60,486 nucleotides of DNA from Treponema sp. (GCA_016290335.1 JAEETM010000013.1:1-60486), one strand, 5' to 3'. Counted from the first letter of the stretch, positions 1 to 9,046 are shown. Notes: generated by a model not told the origin, from the letters alone. Translations and numbers: made by a program.

Positions 1-7
1 TTTTCAT
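1..7 (-). CDS. Start of a gene leaving the left edge (partial)
   Basis: On the minus strand an ATG (complement of 5-7) is followed by AAAA and runs off the window. A GGAGG ribosome-binding site lies at 18-22, 10 nt upstream of it, and an extended -10 (TGTTATAAT) at 49-57. Only two codons are visible, so nothing can be said about the product. The call rests on the promoter, ribosome-binding site and start codon together. Confidence 0.4.
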
Positions 8-48
8 AGGTTTCTTTCCTCCGTTATTGGTTTTTGTGTGGTAACAAA

Positions 49-57
49 ATTATAACA
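49..57 (-). promoter_or_regulatory. Extended -10 promoter for the gene leaving the left edge
   Basis: The minus strand reads TGTTATAAT, a perfect -10 hexamer with the TG extension, about 40 nt before the start codon at 7. No good -35 is visible, which is usual for extended -10 promoters. It is divergent from the promoter at 137-165. Confidence 0.45.
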
Positions 58-136
58 GTTCAAAGAAACCTTTTCTTTTATTTTGGCGACATTACATTTT
101 ACTGCTTACACCCGGGAATCCATAAAAAACATTTAT

Positions 137-165
137 TTGACAGTGTATCTTTCTCATTATAAAAT
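137..165 (+). promoter_or_regulatory. Sigma-70-type promoter of the lipoprotein at 204
   Basis: A perfect TTGACA (137-142) is followed after 17 bp by TAAAAT (160-165, 5 of 6 consensus bases). Transcription would begin near 172, giving a leader of about 30 nt that contains the AGGAGA site at 191-196. Confidence 0.6.
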
Positions 166-203
166 TATAAAATACATATATATTCATATGAGGAGATAAT
201 TTT

Positions 204-1247
204 ATGAAAAAAATCAGACAAATTATTACAATGCTGTTTACAGGCGCTCTTATACTTACACTTGCTTCCTGTGATCTTTTGTCAAAAATGGGAGAAGGTT
301 TAAAAGAAGATTTTGAAAAATGGTGGGGAAACTCTGCTCAAGAACAAGCAGAAAGGAGTTGTGGTATTCCACATTTCATGACAGCTTCGGGCAAGCTTAC
401 CTACAACGAAATTGATTGTGCTTATATTGAATTGGACCCAACTATTGGACAAAGAGGACAATTCACTTCTTACATCAAAAAAGATGGTGAACCTGTATAC
501 CGAGGAAAATTCTTCTATAAAGAGAATGTTGATGATGTAGAAAAAGGTGATTTTTTTATTTACGTTGAGTGGGTTTGGCTCAAAGATGATAATAAATGGA
601 CTACTCCGGGAGCCTTCACAAACCTTAAATATAACGATGATAGTAAACCTTATTTTAAGGCTGAAAACGTTAATCTTACAACACAAGCTACTGATACAAT
701 AGATGCAACTAAACAAATTACCTATGAAGAATACGAAGAAGAATACGATGCAATGGTTAAAAGTATTCTGCAGAAACATTCCGGAACAAGTAATACAGCT
801 GGCATAGAAAGAAATAACATCTTTGACCCAGATGAGCGTGAAGATAGATTTGGATTTATTGAAAGATTCGAAAATGCCCTCAACGGTCATAGTTCATCAT
901 CAACTTCTGTTTCATACGAAAAAGTCAATGGCGTTTACACTTATATTGCAACCATAGATGATCAAGAGCTTGAACTTATGGTTTTCTCTGATGGTGAATT
1001 ATTCTTCTATCCTTATGATGGCAACGACAGAACTTATATGCTGGGTATGTACTCATACAATCAGGCATCTTATTATGACGACGAAGGTCATTTAGATTAC
1101 ACAAAGAATAAAGCAGCACGAAAATGGATTCGCGAGAATTATACTAACATCTGTAGTCTTTATGATGAACTGTCCGATAAAGCTGCAACAGCAAAAGCTG
1201 ATGCCAAGGCTAAAGCAAAAGAAGAATATGAGGCTTCTCAACAATAA
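204..1247 (+). CDS. Putative lipoprotein of unknown function
   Basis: 347 residues. The N-terminus is a lipoprotein signal: KK/R-rich start, hydrophobic core and a lipobox L-A-S-C with Cys23, so the mature protein should be lipid-anchored. The rest is acidic, soluble and rich in Tyr, Asp and Glu, and ends in an Ala/Lys-rich probably helical tail (about residues 320-345). I recognise no domain. The start is fixed by AGGAGA at 191-196, 7 nt upstream of the ATG. The DUF362 gene begins 29 bp downstream and may be cotranscribed, but the two proteins do not suggest a shared job. Confidence 0.85.
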   Translation: MKKIRQIITMLFTGALILTLASCDLLSKMGEGLKEDFEKWWGNSAQEQAERSCGIPHFMTASGKLTYNEIDCAYIELDPTIGQRGQFTSYIKKDGEPVYRGKFFYKENVDDVEKGDFFIYVEWVWLKDDNKWTTPGAFTNLKYNDDSKPYFKAENVNLTTQATDTIDATKQITYEEYEEEYDAMVKSILQKHSGTSNTAGIERNNIFDPDEREDRFGFIERFENALNGHSSSSTSVSYEKVNGVYTYIATIDDQELELMVFSDGELFFYPYDGNDRTYMLGMYSYNQASYYDDEGHLDYTKNKAARKWIRENYTNICSLYDELSDKAATAKADAKAKAKEEYEASQQ

Positions 1248-1276
1248 TTACTAATAATTTAATTTAGGATTTAAAA

Positions 1277-2389
1277 ATGACAACAACAGTTGCATTGCAG
1301 AAATGCAGTGAATACAATTTTAATGATGTTTACAAAAGTATTCAGGAGCTGCTAAAGCTGGTTCCTCCTCCAGATGTAAAGGGTAAAACGGTCCTTCTAA
1401 AGCCGAATATTTTGTACCCTAAAAAACCGGAGCTGGCGGTCTGCACTCATCCTGTTGTTGTCGGTGCCTGTGTAAAATGCTTTGTAGAAATGGGAGCAAC
1501 TGTTATTGTTGGAGAATCTCCTGCAATTGCAAACTCCCTGTCTGCAGCTAAATCAACCGGAATGTATGAGCAGGTTATAAACAACGGCGGCGAATGGGTT
1601 GAGTTCAACAAGCACATTGTGGTTCCCTGCGAAAACGGTAAGGTTGCGGTACAGTTTAATTTTGCAGAACCTTTCGCACGTGCAGACCTTGTTGTTTCCC
1701 TGGCTAAGCTTAAAAGCCACCAGCTTATGACCTACACAGGCGTAATGAAAAACCTTTTTGGTCTTGTTATTGGCCTGGAAAAAGCTCAATGCCACTACAG
1801 ATTCGACGATAAAAAAGATTTTGCAGCCTTCTTAATAGACCTGAATATTTCGGCAAAGGCTTCGTATGCAATTATGGATGCAATTGTCGGAATGGATGGT
1901 CCTGGCGGTCCTGGAAGCGGCGACCCTATAAAACTGGGCTTTCTTGCCGCTTCTGACAACCTTCTTGCCCTTGACTGGGAATGCGCTTCTCTTGTTGGTT
2001 ATAATCCTCACAAAATTGTATATCTTGAAGACGCCTTAGACCGGGGAATCTGGCTTAAAAGCCCGCACGATATTAAAACTGTTGGAGTTCCAGAGTCGGA
2101 AGTCCGCAATACAAACTTTAAAATTGTAAAGGATCCTTCGCCTAACCTTCAGCGAATGCTTCCACCATTTTTAAGTTTCCTGGCAAAAAAAGTATTCGTA
2201 AAAACCCCGCACTTTATCCCCGAAAAATGCATGAAATGTGGTCGCTGTATACAGATTTGTCCTGTTCACAAAATAGAGCTTAAAGGGAAAAATGGCACTG
2301 CAGTCCTAACAGAAAGAGATGCTTGCCTCCACTGCTTCTGCTGCCACGAAATATGTCCTTATAGCGCAATAAAGCTGAAACGCTTTTAG
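1277..2389 (+). CDS. DUF362 protein with C-terminal 2[4Fe-4S] ferredoxin domain
   Basis: 370 residues. The N-terminal ~300 residues match the DUF362 family: an early V-L-L-K-P-N segment, G-E-S-P near residue 80, L-K-S-H near 145 and a G-M-D-G-P-G-G-P-G-S-G-D-P stretch near 210. The last 55 residues hold two CxxCxxCxxxCP motifs, the signature of a bacterial two-cluster ferredoxin. DUF362-ferredoxin proteins are common in anaerobes; their substrate is generally not established, so a redox role is family-based inference. There is no signal peptide, so it should be cytoplasmic. AGGA at 1266-1269 supports the start. Confidence 0.9.
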   Translation: MTTTVALQKCSEYNFNDVYKSIQELLKLVPPPDVKGKTVLLKPNILYPKKPELAVCTHPVVVGACVKCFVEMGATVIVGESPAIANSLSAAKSTGMYEQVINNGGEWVEFNKHIVVPCENGKVAVQFNFAEPFARADLVVSLAKLKSHQLMTYTGVMKNLFGLVIGLEKAQCHYRFDDKKDFAAFLIDLNISAKASYAIMDAIVGMDGPGGPGSGDPIKLGFLAASDNLLALDWECASLVGYNPHKIVYLEDALDRGIWLKSPHDIKTVGVPESEVRNTNFKIVKDPSPNLQRMLPPFLSFLAKKVFVKTPHFIPEKCMKCGRCIQICPVHKIELKGKNGTAVLTERDACLHCFCCHEICPYSAIKLKRF

Positions 2390-2390
2390 A

Positions 2391-2411
2391 TTATTGGGTC
2401 AAGCCCGATAA
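2391..2411. terminator. Possible terminator hairpin between convergent genes
   Basis: TTATTGGG (2391-2398) pairs with CCCGATAA (2404-2411) around a 5-nt loop, with one G-T pair. It sits between the stop codons of two convergent genes. There is no clear T-tract directly after it on either strand, so function is uncertain. Confidence 0.4.
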
Positions 2412-2423
2412 TGACGTTAATTT

Positions 2424-3980
2424 TCAGTTTTTTTTATCTGGGTCTCTTAAGAATACATAGCTTCTTCCATCAGTAGAAAAACAATCTACCGGCGTTATTT
2501 TTACTGGAGTAAAGGTGATTGAATCATAATCTGTAACAATCTTTTCTACCGTCTTTTTCTTAATTTTTTCTGTAATTGTTTTTGTACCAAACTCAAGCGC
2601 ATAAGTTGGATTAAGCTGTGAGCCTTCTGTATCTGAACGGAACTGAATTACAGTATAAGTTCCAATCTTCATTGTTGAATAAACACCTGTTTCTACCGTA
2701 TCGTTTGCCTTAAAAGAATATACCGAATCGTGGAGTGTTATAGAATAAACGCTGTCTGCCGTAGACCAGGAAATACTTTTTTCCAGCTGTTTTAAGTACT
2801 CATTTTTTTCTGTTTCTGAAGGAGTATTATCAAAAGAACTCTGCAGGCTGAGCTTTTTGTACTGACCGTCCCAAATATTTGTTTCGGCAATCTTAATACC
2901 AATATCATCGCGGATTGTAATTCTTATTTCATCAACATTAACAAGCGAAATATCAAAACGGCGGTGAAGACTCGTAATTGAAGAATTAACCGTTGTTATA
3001 TACATACCGTTATGACGGATTTTATTTTCATTCCATTCGTAAACTTCCTGACTTTCTTTTGTTACAAGAATGATTTCCTTATTAGTAAAATCAAAATAGA
3101 TGTAGCGGATTTCAGAATCGGTATTTGTAGTTTTATACCAGAGTCCATTTAAAAAATCAGCAAAGGTTTCTACAGTTCCATCCTGGATTCGGGCAAGCTC
3201 CTTTGTTGCAAGCCTGTTTGCATTAACTTTAACAACCTTAGAAAGCTCGTAAACATGTGTTCCCGGATTCCATTTATATTCTTCCTGAATCTGGGCACCA
3301 GCATTTTTTGTAGAAGTTTCGTCTTTTTCTGAACGATAAACCCAGACTGAATAGCTTTCACCTTTAGAAAGAGAAAGCTCATAAGAATCTGAACGTTCCG
3401 TCTGCTGAATAAAAATTGTTCCGTCCGAAGTAAAATCACCAATTTTTACAAGAAGATAATTTCCTCTTTCAAGCTCAGTGTGAAAAATCTGCATAACATA
3501 GTTACCGTCATCTTCTACTCCCTGATAGACAAGCGCAGTTTTATGCTCACCGGTTATATCCATTCCTGAATAAGAAAGCGTTCTTGTACGAGACATTTTT
3601 GTTGGAATCTCTGAAAGCCGCTGATAAGCCGAAAGCTCGGTATTATAGAGGGCCGGAATAATGATAAAGTAAGGACTGTCGGTTCGGCGTACGGCAATTA
3701 CTTCATCATCATAACCGTCATCATTTAAATCTATTGTAAGCGAACTGATAAGAGTTTCTGTGGGAAGCAAATCGACAAAGGTTTTGTACTGTTCTGCCTG
3801 TAAGGAGTTCTGATATGATTCATCGTTTTCTGTTTCTTCCTCTGAAGATTTTGGAGTTACAACCTTTGCCCTGCTTATAACAGTTTCTTCGTTGTGGGAA
3901 AGCTTTCTGGTCAAATAGTAAGAACCCGCAAGAATAGCAATGGCAAAAATAAACAAAAACAATACAACTTTTGACTTCAT
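2424..3980 (-). CDS. Membrane-anchored periplasmic protein of unknown function
   Basis: 518 residues. An uncleaved N-terminal membrane segment (about residues 4-24, followed by LTRKL with no lipobox or clear signal peptidase site) is followed by an acidic Ser/Glu-rich linker, then a long beta-rich region. Around residue 85 it has an L-N-D-D-G-Y-D-D-E segment resembling the calcium-binding loop of FG-GAP/VCBS repeats, and a second D-F-T-S-D-G-T near 185. It is probably exported and anchored in the inner membrane facing the periplasm. I do not recognise the family. It is divergent from the GH5 gene at 4134. Confidence 0.85.
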   Translation of the reverse strand: MKSKVVLFLFIFAIAILAGSYYLTRKLSHNEETVISRAKVVTPKSSEEETENDESYQNSLQAEQYKTFVDLLPTETLISSLTIDLNDDGYDDEVIAVRRTDSPYFIIIPALYNTELSAYQRLSEIPTKMSRTRTLSYSGMDITGEHKTALVYQGVEDDGNYVMQIFHTELERGNYLLVKIGDFTSDGTIFIQQTERSDSYELSLSKGESYSVWVYRSEKDETSTKNAGAQIQEEYKWNPGTHVYELSKVVKVNANRLATKELARIQDGTVETFADFLNGLWYKTTNTDSEIRYIYFDFTNKEIILVTKESQEVYEWNENKIRHNGMYITTVNSSITSLHRRFDISLVNVDEIRITIRDDIGIKIAETNIWDGQYKKLSLQSSFDNTPSETEKNEYLKQLEKSISWSTADSVYSITLHDSVYSFKANDTVETGVYSTMKIGTYTVIQFRSDTEGSQLNPTYALEFGTKTITEKIKKKTVEKIVTDYDSITFTPVKITPVDCFSTDGRSYVFLRDPDKKN

Positions 3981-4083
3981 ATCGCCTTAACTATAATGAT
4001 ATTTCGGGATTTTCACAATAAGCAGATTGGATTACTAGTTTTATAGAGATTTATTCAATGTATACTATAAGAAAAAAGTGTAG

Positions 4084-4089
4084 TATAAT
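4084..4089 (+). promoter_or_regulatory. -10 element of the first GH5 gene
   Basis: A perfect TATAAT lies 47 nt before the preferred start codon. The -35 region is poor (best candidate TATACT at 4061-4066 with 17-bp spacing), so the gene may need an activator. Confidence 0.4.
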
Positions 4090-4133
4090 AGGGTATTACA
4101 CCTATCATAAACTATAATGAATCATGGGGGATT

Positions 4134-5453
4134 ATGATGAAAAAAACTTTACGTTCTGTTATTTCTACAGTTTTGTTTCTTGCTTTTTTGGGAACAATTA
4201 CCTGCTGTGCTACTACAAAATCAAAAGACAATAATACTGCTAAAGCTGATGAAAAACCTGCTGTTCAGGAGACTCCAAAACCAGCTGAACCGGAAGATCC
4301 TGGCGTTATCCTTATGTTTGATGAATCTAAGGCTATTAAGGATACCGGCAAAAAAGACTTTGTAATAACTTCTGCAACTGAAGTTGTAAAAAGAATGACT
4401 TTGGGCTGGAACCTTGGAAACACACTCGATGCAATTGGCAGTGCCGGAATGAATTCAGAAATATCCTGGGGACAGCCTAAAACTACAAAAGAAATGATTG
4501 ATGGGCTTGCAAAATCTGGAATTAAGACAATCCGTATTCCAGTTTCCTGGTCAAAACACATGGATAAGAATACTTATACTGTATACGAAGACTGGATGCT
4601 CCGTGTTAAGACAATTGTTGACTGGGCTATTGAAAACGATATGTACGTTATCCTAAACTGCCACCACGATAATTACAGTATTCCAAAAAAGATGCCAAAA
4701 TGCACCGGATACTATCCTAATTCAACAAATAAAAACGAGTCTGAAAGATTCCTTTTGAACTTATGGTCTCAGATTGCACTTGCCTTCAATGACGGTTATG
4801 ATGAGCACCTTATTTTTGAAACTATGAATGAACCTCGTCTTTGCGGAACTAACCACGAATGGTGGTTTGATGCAAATGCCGCAGATTGTAAGGATGCAGC
4901 TGCCTGTCTTAATGAATATAATCAGCTTGTTGTAGATACTGTACGCGCTTCTGGTGGAAACAACAAAAAACGAATGATTGCCTGCCCTGCTCTTGCCGCT
5001 TCCCCTGATTCAGCTTTTGCAGCAGCATTCAAAATGCCAACTGATGACGAAGCAGACAAGCTTATTGTTTCTGTTCACATGTATACACCTTACAGCTTCG
5101 CAATGCAGTCTCCTGGAGAAAGAACCTTTACTTCTTCTCACAAAGCTAACCTTGTTCAGTATTTTGGAAAGCTCAACACACGATTCATTTCTAAGGGCTA
5201 CCCTGTTTACATTGGTGAGTTCGGCGCAACAAACAAAGATAACCTTGAAGACCGTGTTGCCTGGTTTGATTACTTTATAAGAGAATCTCGTAAATATGGT
5301 ATGACAAGTATGCTTTGGGATAACGGTGTTTGGGAAGTTAAGAACAATGACTACAACGAACACTACGGCTTCTACAACCGCCGCGAACAGACCTGGTACT
5401 TCCCAGAGATTCTTGCCGCTATGACTGCCGCTGCAAATGTAGTAATTGAGTAA
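4134..5453 (+). CDS. GH5 endo-beta-glucanase lipoprotein
   Basis: 439 residues from 4134. The second ATG at 4137 is the likelier start, because GGGGGA (4126-4131) then sits 5 nt upstream, the arrangement also seen at 5542 and 28186. A lipoprotein signal (T-I-T-C) and a Pro/Glu-rich linker precede a glycoside hydrolase family 5 barrel. Visible motifs are W-N-L-G-N-T-L-D-A, I-R-I-P-V-S-W, C-H-H-D-N, the acid/base Glu in M-N-E-P (about residue 233), H-M-Y-T-P-Y, the nucleophile Glu in I-G-E-F-G (about residue 362) and S-M-L-W-D-N-G. The WNLGNTLDA pattern points to the endoglucanase/xyloglucanase subfamily (GH5_4). It should cut cellulose, mixed-linkage glucan or xyloglucan at the cell surface. 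Confidence 0.93.
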   Translation: MMKKTLRSVISTVLFLAFLGTITCCATTKSKDNNTAKADEKPAVQETPKPAEPEDPGVILMFDESKAIKDTGKKDFVITSATEVVKRMTLGWNLGNTLDAIGSAGMNSEISWGQPKTTKEMIDGLAKSGIKTIRIPVSWSKHMDKNTYTVYEDWMLRVKTIVDWAIENDMYVILNCHHDNYSIPKKMPKCTGYYPNSTNKNESERFLLNLWSQIALAFNDGYDEHLIFETMNEPRLCGTNHEWWFDANAADCKDAAACLNEYNQLVVDTVRASGGNNKKRMIACPALAASPDSAFAAAFKMPTDDEADKLIVSVHMYTPYSFAMQSPGERTFTSSHKANLVQYFGKLNTRFISKGYPVYIGEFGATNKDNLEDRVAWFDYFIRESRKYGMTSMLWDNGVWEVKNNDYNEHYGFYNRREQTWYFPEILAAMTAAANVVIE

Positions 5454-5494
5454 TAATGCATAATTCATAATGCAGAATTAAGGAAGTATTTTTT

Positions 5495-5526
5495 TGATCC
5501 TGGAGTTGCTTCAGGATCATATTTTT
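5495..5526 (+). terminator. Intrinsic terminator between the two GH5 genes
   Basis: TGATCCTG (5495-5502) pairs with CAGGATCA (5512-5519), followed by TATTTTTAT. The hairpin separates the two cellulase genes, suggesting they are not a single unregulated transcript. Confidence 0.6.
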
Positions 5527-5541
5527 ATAAGGGGGATAAGT

Positions 5542-7266
5542 ATGAAATATTTTAACAATAAGAAGGCTTTTAGATTTTCTTTAGTTTTTTTAGCTTTGTT
5601 TGTGGCAGTTCTTTTTGGCTGTGCAAATAATGCTAACACAGAAAAATATCAACTTAATTCTAAACCAGCTGCAATCACTGCAAAAACAAATACACCTTTT
5701 GTTCCGGCTGATAACAGCGTTGATATGGCAAAAGCAATGAAAATTGGCTGGAACCTGGGAAACACCTTTGATGCAATTGGACGAAAGGGTGTGTCGTGCG
5801 AGAATGCCTGGGGGCAACCTACTACAACAAGAGCAATGCTCCACGGCATTAAAGAAGCAGGTTTTGTTTCTATCCGTATTCCTGTATCCTGGCACGACCA
5901 TATTACAGAAAGCTCAAATTATACAATTGAAACTGTCTGGTTGAACCGTGTAAAAGAAGTTGTTGGCTGGGCTATGGATGAAGGACTTTGTGTAATCATA
6001 AACATTCATCACGACAACCTGAAAGATGAAGAATTGAAAAAAACAAACTATGGTTTTGCAGTTACTAAGGATGCAGAGCTTCAGGCAAAATCTGAAAAAT
6101 ATATTGCAGGTGTTTGGAAAAATGTTGCAGAAGCATTTAAAGATTATGACCACAGCCTTGTTTTTGAGCTTTTAAACGAACCAAGAGATGTTGGAGGCGC
6201 AAACTGGGGCAACGAATGGTGGGTTGGAGGTACAGATGCAACTCAAGCCAATGGTATTATCGGAAAGTATGCACAAGCTGCTCTTGATGCAATACGAGCA
6301 ACAGGTTCTAAGAATACCGACCGTTTTATTATGGTTCCACCTTATGCTGCTTCTACTAGCTGTATGACAGGTTTTAAGCTTCCAGAGGACAGTGCAAACA
6401 GCAGAATTATAATAGAGGCACACGCCTATTCTCCATACAATTTTGCAATGGCTTCTCCTGGAGAAATAAAGTTTACTTCTGGTCATCAAGGGGAACTATC
6501 TGGTATGTTTAGCACGCTTTACAATGATTATGTAAGCAAGGGAATTGGAGTTGTTATTGATGAAACCGGTGCAACAAACAAAAATAATGATTCAGACAGA
6601 ATTGCATGGGCAGAATACTTTTTTGGCCAAGCCTATAAAAAAGGCATTCCATCCTTCTGGTGGGATAACGGCAGCTGGCAAGTCAATGGCACAGATTACA
6701 ACGAAAAATACGGCTACTACAACCGCAGACAACAAGTCTGGTATTTCCCGGAATTGATGAAAGCGTCTCTGGAAGCAGTTGGAATTGAACTTGCTGATGT
6801 TAATTCTGGTGATAATACCACCAATAACACCGGAACAGATAATACCGAGCAGGGAAACACAGATATTCCAGATAACACTTCTACCGATACGCCTAAAGAA
6901 GATTTTGTGATTTTGGAAGATAAAACTGGGACAACTAAAGCATATGATAAATGGTTTGAATTAGAAAGCTCACTTGATTTAACGGATTATAAATATCTCA
7001 AAACTGAAATCTATTCTCCTACTGCTGAAAATGCAGCCAACCGAAAAATAATTATTAAGTTTCTTAATTCAGACTGGAAACCCGTTGGTGAAGCTTCTAC
7101 TATTTCCATTACCGATACAGTTTATGCTGAAATTAAAAATCCAGTAAGTGGTAATCGTGAAGTTAAGATTGTTCAATTTTTTGCACAAGACACAACTGAC
7201 TGGACTACAATTGATGACATTACAGTAAATGTAAAGAAGGTCACTGCTACAAATACAAAAGAATAA
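5542..7266 (+). CDS. GH5 endo-beta-glucanase lipoprotein with C-terminal accessory domain
   Basis: 574 residues from the ATG at 5542, chosen because GGGGGA (5531-5536) precedes it by 5 nt; an in-frame upstream start at 5494 lies inside the terminator and lacks a ribosome-binding site. A lipobox L-F-G-C ends the signal. The GH5 domain (about 45-415) has W-N-L-G-N-T-F-D-A, I-R-I-P-V-S-W, H-H-D-N, the acid/base Glu213 in L-N-E-P, the nucleophile Glu341 in I-D-E-T-G and F-W-W-D-N-G. A Thr/Asn/Asp-rich linker (about 418-455) leads to a ~115-residue beta-rich C-terminal domain that may bind carbohydrate. It is a diverged tandem paralogue of the preceding gene, which lacks that domain. Confidence 0.93.
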   Translation: MKYFNNKKAFRFSLVFLALFVAVLFGCANNANTEKYQLNSKPAAITAKTNTPFVPADNSVDMAKAMKIGWNLGNTFDAIGRKGVSCENAWGQPTTTRAMLHGIKEAGFVSIRIPVSWHDHITESSNYTIETVWLNRVKEVVGWAMDEGLCVIINIHHDNLKDEELKKTNYGFAVTKDAELQAKSEKYIAGVWKNVAEAFKDYDHSLVFELLNEPRDVGGANWGNEWWVGGTDATQANGIIGKYAQAALDAIRATGSKNTDRFIMVPPYAASTSCMTGFKLPEDSANSRIIIEAHAYSPYNFAMASPGEIKFTSGHQGELSGMFSTLYNDYVSKGIGVVIDETGATNKNNDSDRIAWAEYFFGQAYKKGIPSFWWDNGSWQVNGTDYNEKYGYYNRRQQVWYFPELMKASLEAVGIELADVNSGDNTTNNTGTDNTEQGNTDIPDNTSTDTPKEDFVILEDKTGTTKAYDKWFELESSLDLTDYKYLKTEIYSPTAENAANRKIIIKFLNSDWKPVGEASTISITDTVYAEIKNPVSGNREVKIVQFFAQDTTDWTTIDDITVNVKKVTATNTKE

Positions 7267-7278
7267 TCATCACCAAAT

Positions 7279-7308
7279 ACAAGCTTTGTAAACTTCCACA
7301 AAGCTTGT
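7279..7308 (+). terminator. Hairpin after the second GH5 gene
   Basis: ACAAGCTTTGT (7279-7289) is perfectly complementary to ACAAAGCTTGT (7298-7308) around an 8-nt loop, starting 12 nt after the stop codon. There is no T-tract after it, so it may be a weak terminator or a 3'-end stabiliser. Confidence 0.45.
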
Positions 7309-7316
7309 ACCCCCAC

Positions 7317-7345
7317 TTTACGCGATTTTAGATAAAGTCTATAAT
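7317..7345 (+). promoter_or_regulatory. Promoter of ilvC
   Basis: TTTACG (7317-7322) is spaced 17 bp from a perfect TATAAT (7340-7345). Transcription would start near 7352, leaving a ~154-nt leader, unusually long for this window. Confidence 0.5.
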
Positions 7346-7366
7346 TCTAAAAATAGAAACACAGGT

Positions 7367-7475
7367 TAGGGATTGGAGCACCTTTAGTTCCGAAACGAGC
7401 ACAGCGAGTTGAGGAATGAGCGATAGCGAAGTGCGAAAAGCCCGACCACCTGCTTTGCAGGTGGGAACCTCCAGA
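7367..7475 (+). repeat. ilvC leader element with short repeats and a hairpin
   Basis: The G+C-rich leader holds two related units (GAGC-ac-AGCGA at about 7397-7408 and GAGC-gat-AGCGA at about 7418-7430), then a perfect hairpin CCACCTGC-ttt-GCAGGTGG (7446-7464). It is more G+C-rich than its surroundings and carries no convincing protein. It could be a dispersed intergenic repeat or a transcribed regulatory leader; the sequence alone does not decide. Confidence 0.4.
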
Positions 7476-7505
7476 ATAAAGAAAATAATAATTAGGAGAT
7501 AAAAA

Positions 7506-8984
7506 ATGGGTGAAAACTATTTCAACAAGATTCCTTGGAGAGAAGCACGATTACAATTGGGACACTGCCGTTCAATGGCAAAAGAAGAGTTTGCTGACGG
7601 TGTGAATGCACTTAAAGGCAAGAAAATTGTAATTGTTGGTTGTGGTGCTCAGGGCTTGAATCAGGGACTTTGTCTGCGCGATTCTGGACTTGATGTTTCT
7701 TATGCACTCCGCGAATCTGCTATCACAGAAAAACGACAGTCCTGGAAAAATGCAACTGAAAACGGTTTTAAGGTAGGTTCTTATGCAGAAATGATTCCTA
7801 CTGCCGATTTGGTTGGAAATCTTACTCCAGACAAGCAGCATACACCGGTTATAAACGAAGTTCAGAAGCTGATGAAAAAAGGCTCTGCTTTGTGGTATTC
7901 ACACGGCTTTAATATGATTGAAGAAGGAATGATTATCCGTCCGGATATTACTGTAATAATGTGTGCGCCTAAAGGTCCTGGTACAGAAGTCTGGCACGAA
8001 TTCCAGCGCGGATTTGGTGTTCCTGATTTGATTGCTGTTCATCCGGCTAACGATCCTGAAGGAAAGGGCTGGGCTTATGCAAAGGCTCTTGCAGTTGGAA
8101 TGGGCGGAGCTAAAGCAGGTGTTCTTGAAAGCTCCTTTATTGCAGAAGTAAAATCTGACCTTATGGGCGAACAGACAATTTTGTGCGGTATGCTTCAGGC
8201 TGGTACAATTGTTTGTTATGATAAGATGATTAGCGAAGGAATTGCTCCTGAATATGCTACAAAGCTTTTGATGCACGGTTGGAATGTTGTTAGCGAAGCT
8301 CTTAAATGGGGCGGTATTACAAATATGATGGACCGTCTTTCTAACCCTGCAAAAATTAAGGCAAACAAGATTTCTAAAGATATTAAAAAGCTTCTTGCTC
8401 CTCTCTATCAGAAACACATGGATGACATTATCAGCGGTAAGTTCAGCAGCACAATGATGGAAGACTGGAAAGCCGGCGATAAAGATTTGTTGGCTTGGCG
8501 CGAAGATACCGGTAAGCTTCCTTTTGAAAAGAATGCCGAAAGCTCTGAAGAAATCACAGAACAGGAATATTTTGATAAGGGCATTTTGCTTGTTGCTATG
8601 GTTAAAGCTGGTTGTGAACTTGCCTTTGAAACTATGGTTGACGCTGGAATTAAGGAAGAATCTGCTTACTATGAATCTCTCCACGAAGTTCCTCTTATTG
8701 CAAACCTTATTGACCGCAAACGTCTTTACGAAATGAACCGCGTTATTTCTGATACTGCTGAATACGGATGCTATCTGTTCAGCCGCGTTGCCGCTCCAAT
8801 GATGGCTAAAGATTTAATGCCTCAGCTTCACACAGACGTAATCGGCAAAGGCCTTGATGTAAAAGACAACGAAGTAAACAACGCCGAACTTGTAGCCGTA
8901 AACGCCGAAATCCGCAATCACCCAATCGAGGTAGTTGGTAGAAAACTGCGTGCTTATATGGTAGCGATGAAACCAATTTTGTGA
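7506..8984 (+). CDS. ilvC: Ketol-acid reductoisomerase (NADP+), class II
   Basis: 492 residues. It converts acetolactate or acetohydroxybutyrate to the dihydroxy acids of valine, leucine and isoleucine synthesis using NADPH and Mg2+. It is the long class II form (E. coli IlvC is 491 residues, class I about 330), with two knotted C-terminal domains. The nucleotide motif [10 protein letters not shown] is at 45-54. Arg69, Arg77 and Ser79 match the NADPH-phosphate contacts of the E. coli enzyme, and D-L-M-G-E-Q at 218-223 supplies the metal ligands. AGGAGA at 7494-7499 fixes the start. It stands alone, with no other ilv genes nearby. The high visible similarity to the enterobacterial enzyme makes transfer possible. 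Confidence 0.96.
   Translation: MGENYFNKIPWREARLQLGHCRSMAKEEFADGVNALKGKKIVIVGCGAQGLNQGLCLRDSGLDVSYALRESAITEKRQSWKNATENGFKVGSYAEMIPTADLVGNLTPDKQHTPVINEVQKLMKKGSALWYSHGFNMIEEGMIIRPDITVIMCAPKGPGTEVWHEFQRGFGVPDLIAVHPANDPEGKGWAYAKALAVGMGGAKAGVLESSFIAEVKSDLMGEQTILCGMLQAGTIVCYDKMISEGIAPEYATKLLMHGWNVVSEALKWGGITNMMDRLSNPAKIKANKISKDIKKLLAPLYQKHMDDIISGKFSSTMMEDWKAGDKDLLAWREDTGKLPFEKNAESSEEITEQEYFDKGILLVAMVKAGCELAFETMVDAGIKEESAYYESLHEVPLIANLIDRKRLYEMNRVISDTAEYGCYLFSRVAAPMMAKDLMPQLHTDVIGKGLDVKDNEVNNAELVAVNAEIRNHPIEVVGRKLRAYMVAMKPIL
8962..8984 (+). repeat. ilvC tail, copy 1 of a short direct repeat
   Basis: The last codons of ilvC, encoding A-M-K-P-I-L-stop, recur at 9047-9069 with 19 of 23 bases identical. 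The differences within codons are silent (AAA/AAG, ATT/ATA) and the stop is TGA here against TAG in the copy. Confidence 0.75.
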
Positions 8985-9046
8985 AACAAAACTGGAAGCA
9001 CGGTCAAAACAAATTATCGGTATTAATCTGCATGTTCAGACCGTGC

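Noticed and set aside
300..890. 196-codon frame opposite the first lipoprotein
   Set aside because: It has no ribosome-binding site, and the plus-strand gene has a promoter, ribosome-binding site and signal peptide.
7416..7502. 28-codon leader peptide before ilvC with Ile codons near its end
   Set aside because: The Ile codons come from the A+T-rich stretch before the ribosome-binding site, GAGGA touches the ATG, and the frame runs through a probable repeat.
7899..8684. 261-codon open frame opposite ilvC
   Set aside because: It is a shadow of a strongly conserved enzyme gene and resembles no family.
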